Positions 28,382 to 37,140 of a stretch of 64,000 bases of DNA are shown here, piece by piece (positions within the stretch are counted from its first letter, which is position 1; each line of letters begins with the position of its first letter). Under the pieces are notes generated by a model. The model was not told the DNA's origin and made no database searches. It saw only the letters and a program-made list of their open reading frames with translations. A program made the translations under genes and the position numbers. Source of the DNA: Streptococcus thermophilus (lineage in GTDB: Bacteria > Actinomycetota > Actinomycetes > Mycobacteriales > Mycobacteriaceae); assembly GCA_900618065.1 (NCBI GenBank), contig UYIL01000003.1, positions 62,001-126,000 of the forward strand, in the 5' to 3' direction.

Positions 28382-30664
28382 GTGAGCGCCCCCGCACCCG
28401 CCCCCACACCACAGACAAGCACCAACTATTTGGAGCACCTGGAACTGGGTGTGACCGGGATGACCTGCACCTCGTGCTCCAACCGCATCCAACGCAAGCT
28501 GAACAAAGTTGACGGGGTGGAAGCGAACGTCAATTACTCCACCGAGACCGCGACGGTCGACTACGATCCATCTAAAACTGACCGCAACCAGCTGATCCAA
28601 GTGGTCAAAGACGCCGGTTACGACGCTTTCACGCTCGGCGGCGGGGCTTCTGACGAGACTGGCCCAGACGAAGCAGGAGACAACACCGCCTCCGACACTG
28701 ACCGCATCGAATCCGCCCGCGAGGCCGAGGCCAGCGAGCTCAAGCGGAAAGTGATCTGGTCGGCGATCCTCGCTGTGCCGGTGACGGTGATCTCGATGGT
28801 CCCGTCCCTCCAGTTCACCAACTGGCAGTGGTTGGTGTTCACGTTGACCACGCTGATCTACTTCAACGGTGGTGCGCCGTTCCACAAGGCGACGATCGCG
28901 AACCTGCGCCACGGCGCCGTCACCATGGACACACTGATCACCCTGGGCACGACGGCCGCCTACCTGTGGTCGATGTGGGCACTGTTCATCGGCAACGCCG
29001 GCGAACCCGGCATGACGATGGACATGAGCCTCTCCGGCGGACACGCCGGCGAGATGGATGAGATCTACCTTGAGACCATCGCCGTGGTGATCACGTTCTT
29101 GCTGCTGGGAAGGTGGTTCGAAACCAAGGCGAAGGGACGCAGCTCCGAAGCTCTGCGTGACCTGGCGACAATGGGCGCCAAGGACGCTGCCGTCATCCGG
29201 GATGGCCAGGAAGTACGTGTGCCCACCTCCGAGATCGCTGTCGGCGACCGTTTCGTGGTCCGCCCCGGTGAGAAGATCGCCACGGACGGCACCGTCATCG
29301 ACGGCGCATCGGCCGTGGACAACTCGATGATCACTGGCGAGTCCGTGCCGGTTGACGTCGCTCCCGGCGACACCGTCACGGGCGCCACGGTCAACCAGAC
29401 CGGCCGCCTCATCGTGGAGGCCACGCGGGTCGGCTCCGAAACCACCCTGTCGCGCATGAGCGAACTGGTGCGTCAGGCGCAGGCGGGGCAGGCGCCCGTC
29501 GAAAAGCTCGTGGACCGCATTTCCCGCATCTTCGTCCCGACTGTCATCGTGGTCGCTCTGATCGCACTGGGTGTGCACCTGGCCATCGGCCACGACCCGA
29601 CAACGGCGTTCTCCACCGCAGTCGCTGTGCTCATCATTGCCTGCCCGTGCGCCCTCGGGCTGGCCACGCCCACCGCGATCCTCGTCGGCACTGGCCGCGG
29701 CGCGCAGATGGGTCTGCTGATCAAGGGCCCGGAAATCCTCGAATCGACCCAGCAAGTAGACACGATTGTGCTGGACAAGACCGGTACCGTCACCACGGGT
29801 GAGATGGCGGTCGACGCTGTCGCACCCGAGTCCGGTTACACGCAAGAGCAGGTGCTTTCGCTGGCGGCGGCCGTCGAGTCCGGCTCCGAGCATCCCATCG
29901 CCCGCGCCATTGTCACCGCCGCTGACAACGACATCCCTGAGGCGACAGACTTCAGCAACGAAGCGGGCCAGGGTGTCCGCGCACTTATCGACGGCACCTC
30001 CGTCACCGTCGGCCGCGGCCGCGGACCCAAGGCTGAAGCCTTCGAGGCTGACGGTGCCACGGCTGTCACTGTGACCGTTGATGGCTCCCCCGCCGGCACC
30101 ATCGCTGTACGCGACACCGTCAAAGAGACGTCCGCCCAAGCCATTGAGGATCTACGCGAGCTGGGTCTCACCCCGCACCTGCTCACCGGCGACAACGAAG
30201 GGGCCGCCCGCGCGGCGGCCGCTGCGGTGGGCATCGATACGGACAATGTCACAGCCGGGGTGTTGCCGGAGGATAAGGTGAGTGTCGTCGAAAAGCTACA
30301 GGCAGAGGGCAAAACCGTGGCGATGGTCGGCGACGGCGTGAACGACGCCGCTGCTTTGGCCACCGCTGACCTGGGCCTGGCGATGGGATCCGGCACCGAC
30401 GTGGCCATCGAGGCTGCAGACATCACCCTCATGGGCGGCGACCTGCGCTCCGCAGCCGATGCGATCCGCTTGTCACGCCGCACCCTGAGCATCATCAAGG
30501 GCAACCTGTTCTGGGCCTTCGCCTACAACGTGTTGCTCATCCCCGTCGCAGCTATCGGCCTTCTCAACCCCATGTTCGCCGGCATCGCAATGGCGTTCAG
30601 CTCGGTGTTCGTGGTGAGTAACTCGCTGCGGCTCAACCGCTTCACTTCGGTCAGCGAACGCTAA
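28382..30664 (+). CDS. Copper-translocating P1B-type ATPase
   Basis: 760 residues from GTG 28382, preceded by AGGAGG; a TTG at 28346 has no ribosome site. One N-terminal HMA domain (GMTCTSC, C29/C32), then membrane segments, the actuator motif TGES, the CPC motif in [15 protein letters not shown], phosphorylation site DKTGT, the SEHP nucleotide loop and [14 protein letters not shown] hinge. The CPC and HMA motifs mark Cu(I)-type exporters. About eight membrane helices. Exports copper and works with the CopZ gene upstream. No CsoR or CueR gene is in the window. Confidence 0.93.
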   Translation: MSAPAPAPTPQTSTNYLEHLELGVTGMTCTSCSNRIQRKLNKVDGVEANVNYSTETATVDYDPSKTDRNQLIQVVKDAGYDAFTLGGGASDETGPDEAGDNTASDTDRIESAREAEASELKRKVIWSAILAVPVTVISMVPSLQFTNWQWLVFTLTTLIYFNGGAPFHKATIANLRHGAVTMDTLITLGTTAAYLWSMWALFIGNAGEPGMTMDMSLSGGHAGEMDEIYLETIAVVITFLLLGRWFETKAKGRSSEALRDLATMGAKDAAVIRDGQEVRVPTSEIAVGDRFVVRPGEKIATDGTVIDGASAVDNSMITGESVPVDVAPGDTVTGATVNQTGRLIVEATRVGSETTLSRMSELVRQAQAGQAPVEKLVDRISRIFVPTVIVVALIALGVHLAIGHDPTTAFSTAVAVLIIACPCALGLATPTAILVGTGRGAQMGLLIKGPEILESTQQVDTIVLDKTGTVTTGEMAVDAVAPESGYTQEQVLSLAAAVESGSEHPIARAIVTAADNDIPEATDFSNEAGQGVRALIDGTSVTVGRGRGPKAEAFEADGATAVTVTVDGSPAGTIAVRDTVKETSAQAIEDLRELGLTPHLLTGDNEGAARAAAAAVGIDTDNVTAGVLPEDKVSVVEKLQAEGKTVAMVGDGVNDAAALATADLGLAMGSGTDVAIEAADITLMGGDLRSAADAIRLSRRTLSIIKGNLFWAFAYNVLLIPVAAIGLLNPMFAGIAMAFSSVFVVSNSLRLNRFTSVSER

Positions 30665-30684
30665 CCACAGTGAATTTAAAGTAG

Positions 30685-30711
30685 TTGACCTGCCCGAGCT
30701 GGAGCTATGCT
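30685..30711 (+). promoter_or_regulatory. Promoter of the NiaP-like gene (leaderless)
   Basis: TTGACC (30685-30690), 15-bp spacer, TATGCT (30706-30711), then ATG eight bases later at 30720 with no Shine-Dalgarno. This implies a leaderless transcript. Confidence 0.5.
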
Positions 30712-30719
30712 CACTGCCC

Positions 30720-32030
30720 ATGGACAATACCCTGACCCGAAATGAGCGGCTCGACCGTCTCCCGGTCACTTCCCAGCACCGCCGGCTGCTCGTCGGCTCA
30801 GGTGTGGGCTGGGCGCTCGACGCGATGGATGTCGGCCTTGTGTCGTTCATCATCGCCGCTCTCGCCGTGCACTGGGACCTGGATAAGGGCACGACGTCAT
30901 GGATCGCGTCGATTGGTTTCATCGGAATGGCCATCGGGGCGTCTTTAGGCGGACTGCTCGCGGACAAGATCGGGCGCAGGCAGGTCTTTGCGGCCACTTT
31001 GCTGGTCTATGGCTTAGCGACGGGTGCCTCCGCCCTCGCCTGGTCTGTCGGCTCCCTCATGGTGTTCCGGTTCCTCGTCGGCTTCGGCCTGGGGGCCGAG
31101 CTGCCCGTGGCGTCCACCCTGGTCAGCGAGTTCGCGCCCCGTAAGAGCCGCGGACGGATGGTCGTATTGCTCGAAGCGTTCTGGGCCGTGGGGTGGATCA
31201 TGGCGGCCGTGATCGGAACCTTCGTGGTCAGCCAGGGTGACACCGGGTGGCGCTGGGGATTCGCCCTCGGGTCTGTTCCCGCACTCTATGCCATCTATGT
31301 GCGCATGGGCTTGCCCGAGTCGGTGCGGTTCCTAGAATCCAAAGGCCGCCACGAGGAAGCCGAGGAGATCGTGCAGACCTTTGAGGCCGCCGCCGACACC
31401 TCTGTAATCGACCACTCCCCGGCCGGCGACCCAGAGCCGGAGGCCAGCGGAGGGATCTGGGGACCGGCGATGCGCAAGCGCACCGCCGCGTTCTGGCTCG
31501 TGTGGTTCGGGGTGTCGCTGTCGTATTACGGCGCGTTCATCTGGATTCCATCGCTGCTGGTGGACCAAGGTTTCACCCTGGTGCGTTCCTTCACATTCAC
31601 CCTCATCATCACTATCGCGCAGCTTCCCGGCTATGCCGCGGCCGCGTGGCTTATTGAAGTCTGGGGGCGCCGCATCACTTTGTCGGTCTTCCTCGCCGGG
31701 TCTGCTGGCGCGGCCGTTTTATACGGTTTGGCCGGGGCCCCGTGGCAAATCATTGCCGCTGGCTGCTTACTGTCCTTCTTCAACTTGGGCGCGTGGGGTG
31801 CGCTCTACGCGATCGGTCCGGAGCTCTACCCCACCTCAATCCGCGCCACGGGCACGGGTGCCGGGGCATCCTTCGGGCGAATCGGGTCGATCATCGCGCC
31901 TCTCATAGTGCCTCCGGTGCTCAGCTTCGGCGGGCCCACGGCTGTGTTCGGGGTCTTCGCAGCTGCGTTCGCCGTGGCGTGCATCGCCGCGCTCACTTTG
32001 CCTGAACAGCGCGGGAAAGTGTTGTCTTAA
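30720..32030 (+). CDS. NiaP-like MFS transporter (probable niacin uptake)
   Basis: 436 residues, 12 membrane segments. Strong resemblance along its length to Bacillus NiaP: WALDAMDVGLVSFIIAAL, GLGAELPVASTLVSE, LEAFWAVGWIMAA, QLPGYAAAAWLIE, LLSFFNLGAWGALYA and YPTSIRATGTG. NiaP imports nicotinate or nicotinamide for NAD synthesis. Motif A equivalent GLLADKIGRRQ is present. I recognise the family from remembered motifs, so the substrate is probable rather than certain. Ends 5 bp before the convergent dnaB stop. Confidence 0.8.
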   Translation: MDNTLTRNERLDRLPVTSQHRRLLVGSGVGWALDAMDVGLVSFIIAALAVHWDLDKGTTSWIASIGFIGMAIGASLGGLLADKIGRRQVFAATLLVYGLATGASALAWSVGSLMVFRFLVGFGLGAELPVASTLVSEFAPRKSRGRMVVLLEAFWAVGWIMAAVIGTFVVSQGDTGWRWGFALGSVPALYAIYVRMGLPESVRFLESKGRHEEAEEIVQTFEAAADTSVIDHSPAGDPEPEASGGIWGPAMRKRTAAFWLVWFGVSLSYYGAFIWIPSLLVDQGFTLVRSFTFTLIITIAQLPGYAAAAWLIEVWGRRITLSVFLAGSAGAAVLYGLAGAPWQIIAAGCLLSFFNLGAWGALYAIGPELYPTSIRATGTGAGASFGRIGSIIAPLIVPPVLSFGGPTAVFGVFAAAFAVACIAALTLPEQRGKVLS

Positions 32031-32035
32031 CCGGC

Positions 32036-33511
32036 TTAACCCCGCGCCATGTTCACGAACCGCGAGTAGTGCAGCTGGTGCGCCACCGCGATTGTGTCGA
32101 TCGGCCCGCCGCGGTGCTTGGCGATGATGATGTCCGCCTCACCCGCGCGCTCGTTGTCGCGGTCCTGGGAATCGGGGCGGTAGAGCAGCATGACGATGTC
32201 CGCGTCCTGCTCCAACGAACCCGACTCGCGCAGGTCAGCCAACTGCGGGCGCTTGTCAGTACGCGACTCCGGGCCACGGTTGAGCTGGGAGATCGCAATG
32301 ACGGGCACCTCTAGTTCCTTGGCCAGCAACTTGAGTTGGCGGGAGAACTCGGAGACTTCCTGCTGACGGGACTCGACCTTGCGGCCGGAGCTCATCAGCT
32401 GCATATAGTCCAGCACCACCAGATCTAGGCCGTGCTGCTGCTTGAGCCGGCGGGCCTTGGAGCGGATCTCCATCATCGTCAGGTTCGGCGAGTCGTCCAC
32501 GAAGATCGGGGCCTGCTGGATTTCACGGAGACGCTTGGTCAGCTTCTCCCAGTCGGACTCCTCCATCTGGCCCGAACGCATCGCGGAGAGTTTGATCTCC
32601 GTCTCCGCGGACAGCAAACGCATGACAATCTCAGACGCGCTCATCTCCAGCGAGAAGATCACCGATGTCAGGTCGTTGTGGATCGAGCACGACCGCACGA
32701 AATCCAGGGCGAGGGTCGACTTGCCCACGCCAGGACGGGCCGCGATGATGATCATCTGGCCGGCGTGGAGGCCGTTGGTCAAGCGGTCCAGGTCAAGGAA
32801 ACCCGTGGGCACGCCGGCGGCGAGACCGCCGTCCTTCTCGTAGGCAGCGAGCTCGTCGACGGTGGGTTTGAGCAGTTCGGCCAGCGCCTGGTAATCCTCC
32901 CCTGTCTTAGTCTGCGCGACGGCGAAGATTTCCTGCTGCGCCCGGTCAACTAGGGCCTCGACCTCCATCCCCTCGCCGCCGTCATAGCCGAGCTGAGCGA
33001 CGCGTGTGCCAGCATCCACAAGCTGACGCAACGTGGACTTCTCCGCGACGATATCCGCGTAATAGCGCGCGTTAGCAGAGGTAGGAACCTCCGAAATCAG
33101 GGTGTGCAGGTACGGGGCTCCCCCAGCGCGTTCCAGCTGCCCCATGCGGTCGAGCCGACCGGAGACAATGAGCACGTCGATCTGCGAACCCTGCGAGTAG
33201 AGATCCAGGATCGCTTGGTAGATCAGTTGATGGGCGGGGAAATAGAAGTCTTCCTCCCGCAGCTCCTCAATCACCTCGGTGACAGTGTTGGGACTAAGCA
33301 GCATCGCACCGATGACACCCTGTTCCGCCTTGCGGTCGTGCGGCGGCTGGCGGTACTCGCTCAGGTCGTCGCGTTCTGACGTGAACCCACGCCCGTTGTC
33401 GCGCCGATTGCTCCGGTATCCGCCGGCCTCCTCCGGGTCGGGCGGCGGCGGGACGAGGTCCTCAAAACGGTCGTCGAAACTGTCCCCGCCAGCGACGTTG
33501 CCTGCAGTCAT
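32036..33511 (-). CDS. dnaB: Replicative DNA helicase DnaB
   Basis: 491 residues with AGGAGG before the ATG. An N-terminal extension of about 60 polar residues precedes the DnaB N-domain (AEQGVIGAMLLSPNT...). RecA-like domain: Walker A ARPGVGKST, Walker B LDLVVLDYMQLMSS, arginine-finger region (QLNRGPESR) and the DnaB end DTIAVAHQLHYSRFVN. No intein. It unwinds DNA at the fork as a hexamer. It is on the same strand as rplI-ssb-rpsF but separated by an opposing protease gene. Upstream lie paired DnaA boxes. Confidence 0.95.
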   Translation of the reverse strand: MTAGNVAGGDSFDDRFEDLVPPPPDPEEAGGYRSNRRDNGRGFTSERDDLSEYRQPPHDRKAEQGVIGAMLLSPNTVTEVIEELREEDFYFPAHQLIYQAILDLYSQGSQIDVLIVSGRLDRMGQLERAGGAPYLHTLISEVPTSANARYYADIVAEKSTLRQLVDAGTRVAQLGYDGGEGMEVEALVDRAQQEIFAVAQTKTGEDYQALAELLKPTVDELAAYEKDGGLAAGVPTGFLDLDRLTNGLHAGQMIIIAARPGVGKSTLALDFVRSCSIHNDLTSVIFSLEMSASEIVMRLLSAETEIKLSAMRSGQMEESDWEKLTKRLREIQQAPIFVDDSPNLTMMEIRSKARRLKQQHGLDLVVLDYMQLMSSGRKVESRQQEVSEFSRQLKLLAKELEVPVIAISQLNRGPESRTDKRPQLADLRESGSLEQDADIVMLLYRPDSQDRDNERAGEADIIIAKHRGGPIDTIAVAHQLHYSRFVNMARG

Positions 33512-33594
33512 TGTGAACTCCCTCCTGTCATCGAAGTGATGCTACCCCGCCGGGGCACCGCCGGACCAGTTGTGTGAGACCCTCCACACAGGAG

Positions 33595-33617
33595 TTATCC
33601 ACAGGGCCTTGTGGATA
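33595..33617. promoter_or_regulatory. Inverted DnaA-box pair near the dnaB start
   Basis: TTATCCACA (33595-33603), GGGCC, TTGTGGATA (33609-33617). The first is a perfect consensus box, the second a near-consensus box in reverse. It lies 84 bp upstream of dnaB, where DnaA binding could regulate it. Confidence 0.7.
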
Positions 33618-33863
33618 GGTTCCGTTCGGGCGGAAAGCGTTTCACGGCCCTGCCCTGCCGACTGTGGAAATCTTGTGGAATACTCAGGATTTTCTTCACA
33701 GGCTCCAGCATCCGTGCTGCGCACACGCTTTACATTCATCCTAGTTTCCGCGTCACCAATGTCGAATTACTGCCTCACCAGCACATTTGACATTGCAAGC
33801 ACCTCCTTATAAACCGCTCACAACAGTTCATTTTTGGGCGCCTGAACCCGCGTTCTACACAAC

Positions 33864-33885
33864 TTATCCACAGCCGTTGTGGATA
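33864..33885. promoter_or_regulatory. Second inverted DnaA-box pair
   Basis: TTATCCACA (33864-33872), GCCG, TTGTGGATA (33877-33885). Same arrangement as the first pair, about 250 bp away, 50 bp upstream of the protease start. Confidence 0.7.
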
Positions 33886-33935
33886 CCTTGCCTCATCCCC
33901 ACTTCAACACCTCAATTGCCTGCTATTGTGCTGCT

Positions 33936-34712
33936 ATGACTTCCCGTATTGCCCGTCTCCGCCGCGCTGCTGTCACGGCGCTGGCCACCGTGATCGCCGT
34001 TGCGTGCGGCGCTGCCCCCGCCTCTGCGGCACCGGTGTACGCCGGCGACAAAATTGAGATCCACTACAGCAACGGGGCCAGAGCCCTGTGTTCCCTTAAT
34101 TCGGTCGCTCACCGCGACGGTGCACAGTACGGGATCACGGCGGGGCACTGCCTCATGCCGATTAACGGGGGCCGTCCCGTCCGTGTCTACTCTTCCGACG
34201 GGGCGGTCATCGCCTCCAACATGGCCGACTCCGGGCACGTGTTCGACCAGGGCGGTCTCAGCATCGGGCTAGATGGCTTCCATTCCGAGTCTTTCCGCGA
34301 TTACAGCTGGTTCCGCCTCGACCCGCACGTCACTTACGCCGGCAAGACCCGTGGCGGAAACGTGACCGTCGGCCTCGATGCCGGAATGGACCACAATCTC
34401 ACCCAGCTAGCCCGCTCCATCCACCCGGACCGCGCCATCGGCGGCCGTCTTCCAGTCGGTGCTGTCAAACCGGGCCAAATTGTGTGCAAGGACGGCGCGC
34501 GCTCTAGCAGGACCTGCGGGCCTGTGGTGTCCACGAATGTTCACTCCGGGGAAATTGTCGCCCTTCTACTGAACTTCACCGGCGATTCTGGCGCTCCGGT
34601 GTGGATCACCGGCCGTGACGGCCGCGTCTATATCGTGGGGGTCGTTTCCGGTGGTGTCGGACCGTTCGAGCTGATTGACGCCTCTCTACCCCTCCCGGCC
34701 GGGTTGCGTTGA
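33936..34712 (+). CDS. Secreted trypsin-like serine protease (S1 family)
   Basis: 258 residues. Signal peptide of about 32 residues (RIARLRRAAVTALATVIAVA... PASAAP). S1-type catalytic residues: His in TAGHC and Ser in GDSGAP; an Asp candidate lies between them. Two cysteine pairs likely form disulphides. Similar chymotrypsin-fold proteins occur in corynebacteria. ATG follows a TATTGT -10 (33924-33929) by six bases, so the mRNA is probably leaderless. Substrate unknown. Ends at a hairpin shared with the opposite ribosomal protein operon. Confidence 0.82.
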   Translation: MTSRIARLRRAAVTALATVIAVACGAAPASAAPVYAGDKIEIHYSNGARALCSLNSVAHRDGAQYGITAGHCLMPINGGRPVRVYSSDGAVIASNMADSGHVFDQGGLSIGLDGFHSESFRDYSWFRLDPHVTYAGKTRGGNVTVGLDAGMDHNLTQLARSIHPDRAIGGRLPVGAVKPGQIVCKDGARSSRTCGPVVSTNVHSGEIVALLLNFTGDSGAPVWITGRDGRVYIVGVVSGGVGPFELIDASLPLPAGLR

Positions 34713-34736
34713 ACCGCAGCTCAAAGAAGCATTAAG

Positions 34737-34780
34737 AAGGACGCGAGTTGCCACTCCTCACAAGTGGGACCCGCGTCCTT
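34737..34780. terminator. Bidirectional terminator between the protease and rplI
   Basis: AAGGACGCG and CGCGTCCTT form a 9-bp outer stem with an inner CCACT/AGTGG stem. T-rich sequence follows on the plus strand (CGTACTGTTG). It separates two converging genes. Confidence 0.6.
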
Positions 34781-34832
34781 CGTACTGTTGTCCTTGGATT
34801 GCTTTCAGTGAGCAATCGCCGCTAAGCGCGTG

Positions 34833-35285
34833 TTAAGCGCCCACGACCTCGAAGTTCACCTTGCCCTCCACGTCATCGTGGAGCTTGACCTTGACCTGGT
34901 AGCCGCCGGTGCTGGTGACCAGACCCTTAGGCATGTCAACGCGGCGCTTATCCAGCGCCGGGCCGCCTGCCGCCTCGACGGCGTCGACGATGTCAGCCGG
35001 TTTGACGGAGCCGAACAGCTTCCCGTTCTCGGCGGTGCGCACCTTCACAGTGACGCCCTGCAGCTGGTCGAGCTGGTCGCGCAGTTCCTTGGCGTGGTCC
35101 AAGTCGCGCACAGAACGCTGCTCTTGCGCGCGCTTGATGTCCTCAATCTGCTTTTCAGCGCCGCGGGTGGCCGGAATGGCCAGGCCGCGCGGAAGCAGAA
35201 GGTTACGTCCGTAGCCGTCCTTGACCTCGACAATATCGCCGGGCTCACCAAGGTTCTCAACGGCAGCGGTGAGGATCAGCTTCAT
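34833..35285 (-). CDS. rplI: 50S ribosomal protein L9
   Basis: 150 residues, full length. N-terminal MKLILTAAVENLGEPGDIVEVKDGYGRN with the L9 signature, the connecting helix and the C-domain ending KVNFEVVGA. AAGG before the ATG. Third gene of rpsF-ssb-rplI; rpsR is not in this operon, as is usual in this genus. Confidence 0.97.
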   Translation of the reverse strand: MKLILTAAVENLGEPGDIVEVKDGYGRNLLLPRGLAIPATRGAEKQIEDIKRAQEQRSVRDLDHAKELRDQLDQLQGVTVKVRTAENGKLFGSVKPADIVDAVEAAGGPALDKRRVDMPKGLVTSTGGYQVKVKLHDDVEGKVNFEVVGA

Positions 35286-35327
35286 AATCCTTACCTTTCG
35301 TTTGAAAGTTGATGTTTGTCGATTGAT

Positions 35328-35897
35328 TTAGAACGGGGGCTCATCGTCCATGCCGCCGAAACCGCCGGCGGGGGGAGCAGAGTTCCACGGATCATTCGCG
35401 GGCTGGTTATTGGACTGGCTATTCTGGCCGCCCTGGTTGCCCTGGGAGTTACCGAAGCCACCGGTGTTCTGGTTGCTCTGCCCGCCCTGGTTTCCGCCGA
35501 AACCGCCGCCACCTTGGTTGCCGCCCTCACGCGGGTTCCGGTTGACACTGGCGCTGGCGTATCTCAGAGAGGGACCGACTTCGTCGACCTCGACCTCGAA
35601 CACGGTGCGGTTTTCACCTTCGCGGTTCTGGTAAGAACGCTGTTTCAGGCGGCCGTTGACGATCACGCGCATGCCCTTCGTCAGGGACTCAGCGACGTTC
35701 TCGGCGGCGTTCCGCCACACGTTGCAGGTGAGGAACAGAGCTTCACCGTCTTCCCACTGGTTCGTGTCCCTGTTGAAGGTACGGGGAGTCGACGCGATGC
35801 GGAAGTTCGCCACTGCCAAGCCCTGCGGAGTGAACCGCAGTTCAGGGTCCGCAACCAAGTTGCCAACCACGGTGATCGGAGTTTCGCCTTGAGCCAT
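35328..35897 (-). CDS. ssb: Single-stranded DNA-binding protein
   Basis: 189 residues from ATG 35897 ([13 protein letters not shown]); the longer frame lacks a ribosome site. OB fold at 1-115, then a Gly/Asn/Gln-rich linker ([15 protein letters not shown]...) and the acidic tip MDDEPPF, the docking site for RecO, PriA and other partners. Binds ssDNA at forks and repair sites. Co-transcribed with rpsF and rplI. Confidence 0.97.
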   Translation of the reverse strand: MAQGETPITVVGNLVADPELRFTPQGLAVANFRIASTPRTFNRDTNQWEDGEALFLTCNVWRNAAENVAESLTKGMRVIVNGRLKQRSYQNREGENRTVFEVEVDEVGPSLRYASASVNRNPREGGNQGGGGFGGNQGGQSNQNTGGFGNSQGNQGGQNSQSNNQPANDPWNSAPPAGGFGGMDDEPPF

Positions 35898-36021
35898 GTT
35901 ATTCGTCCTTACCTTGAAACCTTGAATGAATGCGCGGGGATGGAATTGTCTTTCGCGAACCAGTCTATAGCCCGCACCCGACACATTCCCTGAGCTGGGA
36001 ATACCCGTTCACGTTCAGCGC

Positions 36022-36312
36022 TTACTTGTTATCGGTGCGCAGAACCTTGGTTCGCATAATGGTGTCGTTCAGGTTCAGACGGCGGTCGAGCTCCTGGACG
36101 GTCTCGGATGCGCAGTCGAGGTTGACTACGGCGTAGACGCCTTCTTCCTTCTTGTCGATCGGGTATGCAAGACGACGCTTGCCCCATACATCGACGTTTT
36201 CCACCTTGCCGTTATCCTGGCGGACAATCTCGAGGAACTTGTCCAGGGACGGGGCAACGGTGCGCTCATCCTGACTCGGGTCAAAGATGATCATTACTTC
36301 GTAGTGACGCAC
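36022..36312 (-). CDS. rpsF: 30S ribosomal protein S6
   Basis: 96 residues. I choose the GTG at 36312 because AGGAGG lies 11 bases upstream; ATG 36321 and GTG 36324 are too close to that site. Sequence [37 protein letters not shown] and the C-terminal [15 protein letters not shown] are typical. First gene of the operon; a stem-loop lies in the leader. Confidence 0.95.
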   Translation of the reverse strand: MRHYEVMIIFDPSQDERTVAPSLDKFLEIVRQDNGKVENVDVWGKRRLAYPIDKKEEGVYAVVNLDCASETVQELDRRLNLNDTIMRTKVLRTDNK

Positions 36313-36351
36313 GGACCTCATCACCTCCTATGGTCGTTTCTATGGTTTCGG

Positions 36352-36372
36352 CCACCGCCCTTTAAGCGGTGG
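36352..36372 (-). promoter_or_regulatory. Leader stem-loop upstream of rpsF
   Basis: CCACCGC pairs with GCGGTGG over a 7-nt loop, 40 bp upstream of the rpsF start. In the transcript it is followed by GGCCGAAACC. Its position suits an S6:S18-type autoregulatory leader, but I cannot confirm the known bulge motif. It could also be the terminator of an upstream transcript. Confidence 0.35.
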
Positions 36373-36456
36373 CAGGAGGGTCGTTGCGTCAAGCAACCCC
36401 ACCAGCGTACCCCAGCAGCACACCATGGAGAAATCAGTGCGACGGCTCACTGCCAG

Positions 36457-36915
36457 CTAGTCGTCCTTATCGACATCGAGAACCAAACCCTGGGGATCGA
36501 TATCGATCTCGATCTCACCGGAGGAGATTTCCCAGTGCCCGTCGTCCTCCCACTCGATCTCCACACCAGGCTCGTTGTCGTTAGCGGCGGCGAGAATGCG
36601 CTCGACATCGGCTTCGGTGAGCTCCTCATCTGCCATCTCGGATTCCGCCTCTGCGGTGTAACCACTTACTTCTGCGGGAAGATCCCGCCCAGCTGCGTCA
36701 TCACCGCCACCTGCGTCATCTCCAACTGCCTCGTCGTTAGGCTGCTCAGCGCCTTCAGTCTCAACTTCCTCGGCCGCAGGGGATGCAGAGGAGGCAGGGA
36801 ATTCAGCACCGGCGTCCGTACCTGTGGTGCCGTCGTCTGTCTCACCGCACGCGGTCAGCGCGGACAAAGACAATGCGGAAGCAGCGATTGCAGCGGAAAC
36901 CCTTCCCATGCTCAT
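36457..36915 (-). CDS. Acidic lipoprotein with PepSY-like C-terminus
   Basis: 152 residues from ATG 36915 (GGTGGAG upstream); the ATG at 36927 is less well placed. Lipobox LTAC, then a long Asp/Glu/Ala-rich, poorly structured linker and a C-terminal module (LTEADVERILAAANDNEPGV, EIEWEDDGHWEISSG, IEIDIDPQGLVLDVD) that resembles a PepSY unit. It is likely a surface lipoprotein that binds cations or inhibits a protease, but this is inference. Monocistronic. Confidence 0.75.
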   Translation of the reverse strand: MSMGRVSAAIAASALSLSALTACGETDDGTTGTDAGAEFPASSASPAAEEVETEGAEQPNDEAVGDDAGGGDDAAGRDLPAEVSGYTAEAESEMADEELTEADVERILAAANDNEPGVEIEWEDDGHWEISSGEIEIDIDPQGLVLDVDKDD

Positions 36916-36945
36916 GGTCTCCACCATACAGCCGCTCGCTGACAG

Positions 36946-37140
36946 TTAACTGCCAGCGTTGGGTGCCGCGACGAACACGGCGAGGAAGACAGGCACGAAC
37001 GTCATGAAGATGAAAGCGGCCAGACCTAAGCCAACGGAAAGCGCCATCGGCTTCTTCTTCACGACTGTGAAGAAACAGGCTGCAAAGAGTCCGAATCCGA
37101 GGAAGATGGAGCAGATTCCGAGGATTGTTGCATATCCCAT
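36946..37140 (-). CDS. Small two-helix membrane protein, unknown
   Basis: 64 residues with two hydrophobic helices separated by a short basic loop (KKKP). Start is preceded by GGGAGG about 11 bases upstream. The first 82 bp overlap the end of the glycosyltransferase gene in another frame, so the two are translationally linked. I do not recognise a family. Confidence 0.65.
   Translation of the reverse strand: MGYATILGICSIFLGFGLFAACFFTVVKKKPMALSVGLGLAAFIFMTFVPVFLAVFVAAPNAGS

Larger units (their letters stand above)
33512..33935. other. dnaB upstream region with two inverted pairs of DnaA boxes
   Basis: 424 bp without a convincing gene (an open frame at 33570-33812 lacks a ribosome site and coding bias). 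TTATCCACA/TTGTGGATA pairs occur at 33595-33617 and 33864-33885. Weaker TGTGGAAA-type sequences lie at about 33661-33680. The left pair is close to the dnaB start on the minus strand, the right pair is upstream of the protease on the plus strand. Between them is AT-rich DNA (about 33690-33840). Confidence 0.6.

Noticed and set aside
28316..30139. 607-residue open frame opposite the copper ATPase.
   Set aside because: Antisense shadow; Asp/Gly/His/Arg low-complexity, no ribosome site.
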